Source: Narthecium ossifragum
Lineage: Eukaryota > Streptophyta > Magnoliopsida > Dioscoreales > Nartheciaceae
NCBI GenBank assembly: GCA_963920575.1
Contig: OY986973.1
Coordinates: 11,911,395 to 11,975,394, forward strand
Direction: 5' to 3'
Length of the DNA: 64,000 nucleotides
How positions within the stretch are numbered: position 1 is the stretch's first letter; every line of letters starts with the position of its first letter. Under the pieces are notes generated by a model, which saw only the letters and a program-made list of their open reading frames with translations, did not search any database and was not told where the DNA came from. Shown piece by piece: positions 1 through 9,363 of the stretch. Made by a program: the position numbers and the translations under genes.

Positions 1-1578
1 CAAAAAGCCAAGCTTTTATCAAAGATTCAGTCTCGTCGCAGATCAGGGAGAAATTCATAATAAATCGTACGAAAATTCAAAAATTATGAAATAAGCGTCA
101 ATTAAAATTAGATTTGATGATCTACAACTTTGATCTTCATAACTAAACGAGATCATGCACGTACGAGCCCAGATCTGAGCTAGAACAGCTCAGCTCGTAG
201 GAAAACAGAGCTTCGGTAAAATCCGGGGAAAAACTTCCAAAAATCCGGATAAAACCCATATCAAATTGCATGAAGCTTCAATCAATTACTAAGCATGCAT
301 CAAGGGACTAATTAGAACATAGAAATCCACTAACAAGCTAATTCTCGGATTGCTACAGTAAACCACCGTTAGAGGCGACGAAAACATTACAATTCAACAT
401 CCAAACAACTTCAGATTTCAAATTAAACTTAGGCAGAAATAGGTTAACATTCTAGGAACATGCTGACCAAGAATTAGGTCTAATTGAAGTCTAATTTCCT
501 AAGATTTTACTAATCAATTTCTTAATTTCTGTTTAGCAGGAGCTTAGGAAACAATTCGCCAAAAATCTTATATAAATCAAAAAATTATGAAATCAGTTGG
601 ATTGGAGAGTAGATCCACGGATCTACAACTCTCATGCTGATGATCAGACGAGTTCATGCATGTACGAGCCAAGATCTGAGCTCGAACGGCTCTGCTCACA
701 GGAAAACAGGGTTTCGACAACAAATCCCGGAAAAGCTTACATAAATCGGGATAAAAATAGAGATAAAATCCTCTCAAACTCTAATCAGCTAAGAATCAAG
801 CCTACAAGCATCACTTAACACAAAAAAAAACTACAGATTCAACAAACAAACCCTAGATCTAGCTTAATCCAAAGATTAAGATAGAAACCCTACCTTAAAC
901 CGCAAATCCAAGCTTCAATCCTTGCTAATCCGTTGTCCCACGTCACCGCCGTTGCCTCCAGCTCGTTGGAGAGCCGCCGGAACCCTCCCATAGCCGTAGC
1001 CGTCGCCGGAGAAGGAAGAGGGATGCCGCGGAAGAGCGAGAGGGGAGGAAGGAGAAGGAGGAGGGGCCCTCGCCGCCGCCTCCAGGTCGCCGGGAAAGGG
1101 ATGGGGTCACCGCGCGAGAGAGGGAGGGTTGTCGCGGGAGAGAGAAGGGAAGGAAGGAGAAGGAGGAGGGTTGGGCACTGGAAAGGCAGGGAAAGGGAGA
1201 GGGAAAAAGAAGAAAAAGAAAGGAAAAGAAAGGAAGAGAGAGAGAAGAGAAACCTAAGCCACTCAAGTGGCTGGTCTAGCTGAGTCAACTAATCAGACTG
1301 GATCCGATTTGAACCCAAATTGCGATCTTGTCGCAATCTCATCCGGATCTGGCGAATGCTTCTACTGGATCTACTCAATCACTTACATCAATTAAGGCTG
1401 TGTGTGCACTACGCGGGTGTGAAACCGATCGCCAAGGCGCAATTTACCAAATTACCCTTGGGGTCAAAAAGCAGCGATACGATCAACCGATCGCAAACCA
1501 AGACCAACCAAGCCAAACTACAAAACCAGACCCTCGACCTACCACGGTCGGACCGGGTTTGAGGGACGGGTCCTCACA
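1..1578 (-). repeat. E1: chromovirus-type LTR, left end cut by the window
   Basis: This is the 5' part of a long LTR read on the minus strand. Its right edge ends in cctcaca, which on the minus strand is the TGTGAGGAC start shared by all Tekay/Del-like LTRs here. It contains a GA-rich plus-strand tract (about 1015-1250). Around 570-720 it has a block about a reactive 'agatctacaact' phrase that recurs in the E3, E7, E14 and E17 LTRs. It diverges much more from E3 and E7 than those do from each other, so it is an older or different subfamily. ORFs read from the GA tract are low-complexity and not genes. Confidence 0.75.
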
Positions 1579-2490
1579 ACCTATCACCCTTAAAGAAATT
1601 TCATCCCGAAATTCGATAAGAGTAGGGTCAGAAACAACAAAACAAAAACAAGCACACCTGCACAAGACAAGAAAGGTTAGCAAGCTCGTAACCTGAGCAA
1701 CCACACAAGGCATCGGGCATCAACGCCCGCAACGGCCACACAAGACGAAGAAACACCTCGGGTGAGAACCACTTGGGACAAAATGCACATGCGCCTCCAG
1801 CGCTTCCAAGTTACCCCTACAACACCTCTGCACCTCCAGAGGACTAAAGCTGACTGAACCGTTCTGTCTCTCGAAACTGGTCTCTCCTACCAATCATCTG
1901 AACTGACTGCCCTCTTGTGTAATGGAGGTGGCCCAAGTTCAAATCATCACGTCTGATGACGCATGACGTAACTGAACGTCGGCTCCTCGGCACCTCTGCT
2001 GCCAACACTGAATGGATCTATCTTGTATCGTCTGAAATGACACTCTATCGTCAATTGTGTCTCCAATGGTCGTCGCTTCTGATCTGCACAAAGTCTTGTG
2101 TCAACTCTGACCTGATATGCGTTGATTTTCTGAAAAGTTGGGTGACGATATCTAGATCAAAGATGATGTATGTCATGCTATGACACCCACTCGGGCACTG
2201 GAAAAGGACTGCAACACCTATGTTGTATGTCGGTATTCCGTCTCTGCCTCTGACTGGTGAGATAACAAGGAAAGAACTCTCTTTTCTGACCTCTGCGCCG
2301 ATGCCAACTAAGCTGATGACGAAGTCCATGATGTATCCCCGTAGGCATCTGTGTTGTCGTCGCTCCACGTCGTCATGACTCTGGTGCAAACTATCGGAGT
2401 AGGGCTATCTCGGCCTCCACCTCGTCTGGCCTCTGTTCTCTGCCAACTCTTACTAATCCGCTGCGTAACTCTCGTCTCCTCCCTCTTTTG
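1579..2490 (-). pseudogene. E1: decayed chromovirus pol 3' end (integrase C-terminal region)
   Basis: Directly next to the LTR the minus strand shows the polypurine-like stretch that precedes the 3' LTR in this lineage (ctttaagggtgataggt, then TGTGAGG). Around 2000-2180 the minus strand aligns by eye with the integrase C-terminal part of E7 (the stretch corresponding to its ADQRRRPLEF and GDRVFLRAS segments). Frameshifts and substitutions are too many for an open frame. A second, equally decayed copy lies at 35463-36790. No functional product is expected. The assignment to integrase is an inference from nucleotide similarity to E7. Confidence 0.6.
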
Positions 2491-2680
2491 TTTTGAGGGT
2501 GCTCGGGAGAGCATGTGTTCCCTCATGTCTCGGCCCGGATGGGTTTTTTTGGGTCAGGGCGTGACAGGAAGTGAGTTAATCACCTGCACCTCCACCATAT
2601 CAAAGTCAACTTCAAACTTGTGCACTCTGCTCCAGCCTTGAACATCACATTACAGACTGTTCTCTGGCTCCATCATTCCT
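2491..2680. other. Junction zone with a short LTR 3'-end fragment
   Basis: Between the E1 pol relic and the E2 gag lies a patchwork. Positions 2526-2571 resemble the last 45 bases of the plus-strand solo LTR E8 (both run ggatgggtt, then gggtc, then gtgaca). The following 2572-2680 match nothing else I can place in the window. It may be host DNA, an unrecognised piece of E2, or deletion-junction filler. Confidence 0.4.
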
Positions 2681-2689
2681 TGAATTCGT

Positions 2690-3211
2690 TCAGGAACAAG
2701 CCAACGCGGCGTATGGTTTCACTAAACCTGAGAATAATTCGTTTCAACAAACTAGAGGAATGATCAATTATTGCTAAGAAATGATGTTAATTCTCATGCA
2801 CCATCTATATCTAAAATAGAGACACAACTAGGGCAACTGGCTAACACAATGTCAAAGAGAGAGGAGGGTCGTTTACCTAGTCCGCCTATGACCAGTCCTA
2901 GAGCCCTACGCCACATTGATAATCAGAACTTTGAAAGTGCACAAGTTGTAGTAATTTTAAGGAACGGTAAGCAAGTTGACACACGACCTGACTCTGCCCC
3001 TAGCGACCGATCGGTCTCAGAAACGACTGATCGAAATGAGTCCGACCAATCGGACTTAGTCCCGACCGATCGGTCTTTGTCCTCACAGCCACATTATGAC
3101 ACTCTTGATCGAGTGGATCCAAATTCAATTGATCAAAATGAACCTGACCCACGCACATACACACCTAAAGTTCCTATTCTTGAAGCTCTTAAGGATCCCT
3201 CCTCCAGATAG
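2690..3211 (+). pseudogene. E2: gag C-terminal / gag-protease linker
   Basis: The readable frame carries KIETQLGQLANTMSKREEGR, the gag C-terminal heptad-like segment typical of Athila/Tat gag; compare LEHQLGQMATAISKIEAQ in the E11 ORF. It is followed by a Ser/Asp-rich linker ending at a TAG at 3209-3211. No genuine start codon or retrotransgag core is present, because the 5' half of gag is lost. The linker DNA at 3002-3078 is an array of ccgatcgg-type palindromes, which makes the repeated translated phrase TDRS. In the intact element this protein would help form the virus-like particle in the cytoplasm. Confidence 0.75.
3002..3078 (+). repeat. Palindrome array inside E2 coding DNA, copy 1
   Basis: Four boxes of the form ccgatcgg or a one-to-two-base variant start near 3007, 3027, 3045 and 3066. 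They are embedded in the gag-protease linker frame. The last two spacings (18 and 21 bp) are repeated in copy 2 at 4007-4086. Confidence 0.75.
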
Positions 3212-4074
3212 CCCAAGAAGAAAGTTGTAGAAGAAATTTTAGAGACCTTTAAATAAGTTAACATCAACATACCCTTATTAGATGTCATCCGACAGATTTC
3301 TTCTTATGCCAAATTTCTTAAAGATCTGTGTACACACAAACGTCAATCAAAAGCTAAGGTATCCAAAAAGATTTTCCTCACTGAGCAAGTCAGTTTGATT
3401 CTTAGACATGACACACTGCCAAAACTCAAAGACCCTGATACCCCAACAATACCCTGCTGCATAGAAGATTATCATATTAATAGTGCTCTCCTAGATTTAG
3501 GTGCCAGTGTGAATCTTTTACCATACTCACTGTATAAACAATTCGGTATGGGGAGCTTAAACCTACACATGTGACTCTACAATTAGCTGATAGATCCATT
3601 AAGACACCGAGAGTTGTATTGGAGGATGTAATAGTTAAAGTGGATAATTTCTTCTTTCCTGTTGACTTTATTGTCTTGGAAATGGAGCCTGCTATTCACT
3701 GCAGAAAATCTGTGCCAATCATCTTAGGTCGACCCTTCTTAGCCATGGGGAATGCATGCATTAATTGTAGAACTGGTGTAATGGATGTGTCTTTTGGAAA
3801 CATGCGTATGCATTTGAATATTTTCAAAACTGCAAATATGCCTGAGCCAGATGATGACTGTTATGCTATTGATATGTTGACTGATTGTGTTGATACATCT
3901 TCACATGCTATGATTGTTGATAATATAAATGACATTCTGAATGAATATTATAATATTGAGAATGACATTGCACAATCAATTGATGACATTGGAACATACA
4001 TGCTGTCTGGACCGATCCATCACTCCTCTGAGCGACCGATCGCACTAGTTTCGACCGATCGGACTCTGTCCTGA
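3212..4074 (+). pseudogene. E2: retroviral-type aspartic protease, frameshifted
   Basis: Shows LLDLGASVNLLPYSLYKQFG, the Athila-type aspartic protease active site (DLGAS in place of DTGAS), at about 3490-3545. Downstream comes the IILGRPFLAMGNACINCRTG segment, the conserved protease C-terminal flap/ILG region. A stop near 3254 and a frameshift near 3550 break the frame. The second frame runs from 3571 to a TGA at 4072-4074. The product would cut the Gag-Pol precursor. The last 25 codons are made of the second palindrome array. Confidence 0.8.
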
Positions 4075-4086
4075 CCGATCGGTATG
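4007..4086 (+). repeat. Palindrome array inside E2 coding DNA, copy 2
   Basis: Boxes of the type ccgatcgg start near 4012, 4036, 4054 and 4075. The 18- and 21-bp spacings match copy 1. The array lies at the 3' end of the protease frame, where a stop (TGA 4072-4074) falls within it. Confidence 0.75.
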
Positions 4087-5310
4087 GTTGCAGAGGGCTA
4101 CAACGAGGCTGTGCCTTGGGTGGTTGATTCGCTTCCGCGTCTCTCTTCCAGCACTGCACCTACTTCACTAGAATCACCACCTGAACTTGAACTTAAACCA
4201 CTTCCAACAACACTAAACTACGTTTTCCTAGGATCAAACTCTACTCTTCCCGTTATCATCTCTTGAGCATTATCTTCCAATCAGGAGAGTCAACTTGTTA
4301 AGATTTTAAAAGGTCATAGGAAAGCAATAGGTTGGACAGTTACTGATTTAAAAGGTATCGACCCATCGATTTGCATGCATAGAATCCATTTAGAAGATGA
4401 GTCCAAAACCATTAGAGAGATGCAATGCCGCCTTAATCCCCACATGAAAGAGGTAGTTAAGAAAGAAGTGGTGAAACTTTTAGATGTGGGCATCATATAC
4501 CCGATTTCTGACAGTAAGTGGGTCTGCCCTACCCAAGTAGTTTCCAAGAAATCAGGACTCACAGTTGTGGACAATGAGAAAGGAGAGCAGGTCCCGACTC
4601 GCCAAACTACGGGATGGCGAGTTTGCATTGATTATAGAAAACTCAACGCCCTCACTAGGAAAGATCACTTCCCTTTACCATTCATTGATAAGATCCTTGA
4701 ACGTCTTTCTGGTCAAAGCTTTTATTGTTTCCTCGATGGCTATTCAGGGTACAATTAAGTTGTAGTTGATCCAAAAGATCAAGAGAAGACAACTTTCACT
4801 TGCCCTTTTGGTACCTTTTTGTACCGAAGGATGCCGTTCGGCCTATGTAATGCACCTACGACTTTTCAAAGCTGTATGGTGGCCATCTTCTCTGATATGC
4901 TTGATAAATTCTTAGAGGTCTTTATGGATGATTTTTCTATGTTCGGCCCTTCTTTTGACACTTGCCTTGCCAATCTGACAAAAGTCCTTGACCGATGCAA
5001 TGAAACTAATTTGATTTTAAGTTGGGAAAAGAGTCACTTTATGGTTCAAGAGGGAATAGTGCTTGGACACATTGTATCTAAAAGAGGTATTGAAGTTGAT
5101 AAAGCTAAAGTGGATTTAATTCAAAATTTGCCCCCACCTTTTTCTGTGCGTCAATTTCGGTCCTTTTTAGGTCATGCAGGATTCTATCGTCGATTCATCA
5201 AAGATTTCTCAAAAATTTCAAAACCCTTGTGTGAGCTTCTTGCTAAGGATGCTCCTTTTGTCTTCGATGATATTTGCTTAAATGCTTGCAAAACAATTCA
5301 TGACCTTTTA
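4084..5310 (+). pseudogene. E2: reverse transcriptase, interrupted by E3
   Basis: The frame carries the N-terminal RT phrases MKEVVKKEVVKLLDVGIIYP and WRVCIDYRKLNALTRKDHFP, then FYCFLDGYSGYN. A TAA stop follows at about 4756-4758. It resumes with TTFTCPFGTFLYRRMPFGLC and the catalytic FMDD box (about 4921-4932), then the RT-connection phrases VLGHIVSKRGIEVDKAKVDL and FLGHAGFYRRFIKDFSKISK. The sequence breaks off at 5310, where E3 entered. The RNase H continuation is found at 11788. The family match is unambiguous, but the internal stop makes it non-functional. Confidence 0.9.
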
Positions 5311-7710
5311 GGTCGCGCACCGACCCGCGAAAGCCCAACTGGGCCGGGCGACGCGAACCGGAACCTAACGAAACGCGAAAAACAAAGCTGGCGAGGGTTC
5401 CCTCTAACCTATTGGTCTCCCTAACAGTTTACCAAAAGCACCCCCAATTAAAAGATAATAATTTAATAAGCCTCGAACCACAGATTACAAACCCAAGTGA
5501 ATTTAATATACATATCCTCGGAGAGGGGAAGATTTAAATACAACATTACTCCCGTAGGAGACTATCTAACATAGGGTAAAAACAGTAAACGATCACCACC
5601 TTTCAAAGTCCACCAGGCACCGCCGAACCACCGACCAACTGCCCGGTAGGGGCCACAGAAGGAGAACTGATGCCTGCACCTGCAAAACGCAGCCCCGGGT
5701 AGGTGTGAGCACTAAGCTCAGTAGGGTTCTACACTACGTTACACAGAAGGAAGAGGGAAACGCAACAGTGTCGACCTCAAGCCAGACTCGAGTGTGCTGC
5801 AAGGGTCCCATAACCCTTCACCGGTGTCTCTGGGCATATCCAACCATGGTCACCCCAACGGACTGGGCCCATCTTGGATACACCTAGTGTCGCAGGGTTC
5901 CAGCGGCGGTCACCCAAAACGGACTGGGCCCACACTGATTCCCTACTGGCAGGAACAGACACTGCCTGGGCCGGACTAACCCTCCCGGCCCCCCAAAGAA
6001 CAAGACCCGACACCGGCGGCACCCTCAACACCTGCCTCGAGGCCGACACGACCTCTAATCATCATCAAGCAACAGGTGTACCATTCCTCTAGGACTATCA
6101 TCAAGTTCGACTGGATACCACAATTTGAACCGGGTCCAAACTACCCAACCCCGGTCCTAGGGCTAAGTCCGAGCTTCCAGTCTCGGGTCGGTGACCCATA
6201 AATCACCCACACCCTAACCATGCAACTAATGCACAACAAAGAATGCATGCTATGACACACACAAACAGGAGATAGTTATGCAACAGTATGATCAGGCATC
6301 ATATAAGTCAACTGGATCGCTGCAGCGGTACTACAGACCGCTGCCAGCCGATCCGCAGCGAGTCCCGGCATTACGACGGTACCGCGACCGTCAACCGCAG
6401 ACTCCTGGAACGGGGTGCAACCCCGAAAACCACTGATGAACAGTAAGCATATAATATTATAATCCGACATATAATATTATATTTAAAACACCAAAAGTAC
6501 TCTACTAGAGGCTATTTGACCCCGTCGATCCGACGTCCAAACGACGCGGATTTGAGATCCAATTTAGCCACCAGTAGATCTACATGCCTAGAGCAACATA
6601 TCCAAAATCCATAAACATCCAATGGTTGGATTAACGGGAAAACACTAATCAAAACCGCTAATCAAAACTAACTTACCATCTCTTGCTGCAACGCAGCCCC
6701 TCCGTACGAAAATCATAACAATTCATAGGAAAATCGGAAACATATAAACTCAGTTGAGTTTGAGCTTAGATTCAAAGATCTACAACTCTTATGTTCAATA
6801 CAACTCAAGATAAGGCACGTACCGGCCGGCAAACTCGCCGGAAGCCGGCTGTTCTTCAAGAACAGCAGAAACCGGAAAATCCGAGATTAAACATGCATAA
6901 ATTCTACTAAAATCTCAACCAAAGATCATGAAACTTATATCAGAAATTCTACTAGGCAAGAGGAAGGCAACAACACAAAGATCAACAAGATCCAATGGCT
7001 AGATTAGGAGAAACCCATTAAACACTCTCGTAGGTAGAAGAACCTACCTAACAGCGCTTTCCTCGGTTGATCCCTCACAAACCAGCCACCAACAAGGTTC
7101 CAAACCACTTCAGGGATCTTCCTCACGTCGCCACGAATCCAACAAGCTTTCAAGCTCCTAAAAAGGTGGTTGGAGGAGGGAGAACGACGAAGAGCAAGAG
7201 GGCTGCCGGGAGAAAACAGAGTAAGCAGAGCACCGCGGGAAGAAGAGAAAGAAGGAAGAAGAAGAGAAGAGAAGAGAAGGAAAGAAGAGGAAGGAAAGCC
7301 CGGGGGAAAGCCGGGAAAGCCGGGGGAAAGGGGAAGGAAAGGAGGGAAAGTCCTCCCCTTCTGACAAGAGAGAGCGACGGCCGGCGGCCGTCCTCGCGAA
7401 AGAGAAAAAGCCACCGACTCGCTCACGAGTCCAATCGATCGCTCCTAGGAGCGATCGATCGCTCAAGGGCCGTAAGCTGTCCAAAAGCAAGCTTCCGAGT
7501 GCCCGAGCTGGGATTTTCCGATCCCGGGTCCACCTAACCATTCTAATCAAGCACTAACACAAACAAGGTCAGTGTGTGCACACGCGGGTGTGAAACAAAC
7601 CAACAAGGTGTAATTTACCAAATTGCCCTTGTGGTCCAAGAAACAATACGATCCACCGGATCGCGCGCTCGACGCGAAGCAACCCAAGAGTAGAGGGACG
7701 GGTCCTCACA
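5311..7710 (-). repeat. E3: 3' LTR (left copy)
   Basis: The minus-strand LTR starts TGTGAGGAC at 7710 and ends near 5311 with GCGCGACC, where the other copy ends GCGCGACA, so the last dinucleotide is mutated. It contains the CT-rich tract (minus strand, about 7170-7360), a 26-bp perfect palindrome (7434-7459), twin TATAATATTATA palindromes (6450-6481) and the conserved TTTTGCAGGTGCAGGCG segment near 5675-5695. No gene is present; long ORFs here are low-complexity. Confidence 0.9.
7434..7459. repeat. 26-bp perfect palindrome in the E3 LTR
   Basis: The stretch reads the same on both strands across 26 bases, centred on CCTAGG with ATCGATCG arms. The other E3 LTR (about 11486-11512) and the E7 LTRs (near 22995 and 31510) keep the CCTAGG centre with one or more arm mismatches. 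Confidence 0.9.
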
Positions 7711-7937
7711 TCCTAATACCCTTAAAGGAAATCTCGTCCTGAGATTTGATAAGGGTAGGGCTCGGAAAAGAAAACAATGCCTATAAGGATACTACAAAGT
7801 GGTAAAGGGTACCTGCTGGTGTGACGCTGATGCTGAAGCCATCCAGGCCGCCTCTACTGGCCTCCACTGCCACTGCCACGGCCTCCGCCTCGCAGCGTCG
7901 TGCACTCACGACGAAGGTGACCCAGCTGGCCACACTG
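7711..7937 (-). other. E3: 3' non-coding tail and polypurine-like end
   Basis: Between the gag stop and the 3' LTR the minus strand carries the tail also seen in E4 and E7: a cgagccctacc stretch, then ttcctttaagggtattagga directly before TGTGAGG. This is the expected place for plus-strand priming. Its survival beside a missing pol shows that the deletion ran from the gag end to the pol end. Confidence 0.7.
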
Positions 7938-9161
7938 TTAGCACGAACCCGGCACTAGGCCTGCCTGCATCCTGTCCCGCCTGGTCCACGCTCTCCGCAA
8001 GGGGCAGTCTCTCCGGTAATACCCCAGCTGCCCGCACTCAAAGCACGTGACAGGTCTCTGCTCTGCATGCTTGATCTGACCAAACCCTGCGAACTCCTCC
8101 TCCTGAGGCTCCTCCTCCGGAAACCGCTCGTCCGGATCATCCTCCGCGAACTCCTCCTCTGCCTCCGAGAGGGGCTGGTCCTCGTCGTACTCACCGACTG
8201 ACTGCTCCAGCTGCTCATCCTTTGAGAACTGCTGATCGGGATCATCCTCGTCATTCACCCCCTCTGCCTCTGGACTGACTCCACTGACGTCCTCTGGCTG
8301 GTGCTGATAGGGCTGATGATGTCGTGAACAGGCCTCCCCCCGCCACGGTCCTACTCCACCCTGAGCCTGCTGCGGCTGCCCGGCGCGCCCTGAACTCGAG
8401 AGGAACACTGGCTGAATTGCCCTAGGCCCTGCCTCTAGCAGTATGGCCTCCACTGACAAGGCACAGTTCACCACCTCCCTGAGAGCGCTAGCAAACTACG
8501 CCACCATCAGAAGCCTAATCTCGGGCCGTAGTCCCCACTGAAACTGCCGCGCTCTGGCAAGAGGATCGCTCGCCACTGGACCGGCGAACCTGACGAGCCT
8601 GGTGAACCTAGCTGCATACTGTGCCACTGACTGCGTATCCTGGGAGATGCTGAGGAACTCCCAAACCAAGGCCTAACGCACACTCTGAGGGAAGTACGCG
8701 TCGAGAAAAGAGGAACGGAACATGTCCCACGAGGGGTCACTCCCGCTCCGAACGGCCAAGACAGTACTCCACCAGTCCAAAGCGTCCCCGTCGAGCTGGA
8801 ACGCCGCCAGTTTGACCCGAACCCGGTCATCCTGGATGAACAAAGCGTCGAGGACACGACTGACTCCTCTCAGCCAGTCATCCGCTACTGCCGGATCACC
8901 CTCAGCGCCACTGAACCTGGGCGGGTTCAGCTCCTGGAAGGTGATCACCGCTGCCGTCACAGCGTGTTCGCCAAGTGGCAGAAGAACCCTCTCGGCGAAA
9001 AGAGAGGCGTTTTCCCCCACAGCGAACTCAACACTCGTCTGTGGTGCTGGTGCAGAGTCTCGAGGTAAACCTGCCGCGGCTACTAGATCCAGTCGGGCGG
9101 TGCGCTGCACACGCGACCGGCCACGACTCACAACGGAACGACGTACCCGACTCCTCGGCAT
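7938..9161 (-). pseudogene. E3: chromovirus gag with acidic linker and altered zinc knuckle
   Basis: The start chosen is the ATG at 9159-9161 (MPRSRVRR), matching the MSGARGRP start of E7 gag. The retrotransgag core (LNPPRFSGAEGDPAVADDWL, then a DALDWW-containing segment) is clear. Two in-frame TAG codons break it, at 8673-8675 and 8496-8498. Downstream is a stretch of about 75 residues very rich in Glu and Asp, then a knuckle CFECGQLGYYRRDC in which the usual His is Tyr (E7 has CFLCGQPGHYRRDC). The frame stops at 7938. Gag would build the particle and bind RNA. This copy cannot do so unless stops are read through. Confidence 0.85.
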
Positions 9162-9348
9162 CTGCACACTCACCAGAAACAACAAGTATCCACTTGTCAG
9201 AAACCGCAAAACATCCAGTACAAACAGGAAGCGAAAAGCACAACACATCACAGAAGAGCATGCACGCATGTTCTAGACATAGAACTAACCCATTCCATGC
9301 TCAATTTCAACCGAATCCTAATCCTAAACCCTGGGATCTACAACCTAT

Positions 9349-9360
9349 GCTCTGATACCA
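9349..9360 (-). promoter_or_regulatory. E3: primer-binding site, tRNA-iMet type
   Basis: The minus strand reads TGGTATCAGAGC three bases after the 5' LTR end. This is the standard complement of the 3' end of plant initiator tRNA-Met used by chromoviruses for minus-strand priming. Confidence 0.9.
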
Positions 9361-9363
9361 AGC

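Noticed and set aside
933..1283. Arg/Lys-rich ORF of 116 codons
   Set aside because: It reads the GA-rich tract of an LTR; similar ORFs arise at 7067-7537, 11120-11656, 22584-22949, 31101-31436 and 59979-60296 from the same tract in other LTRs, with no conserved protein.
4375..5310. Endogenous plant pararetrovirus (caulimovirus) RT
   Set aside because: The RT lies in an order with integrase and LTRs and has Athila-type motifs; no movement or coat protein region is seen.
9349..9360. tRNA gene remnant
   Set aside because: Only the 12-base primer-site complement is present, directly at an LTR edge; no tRNA body follows. The same holds at 29265, 33160, 42809, 44938 and 61611.
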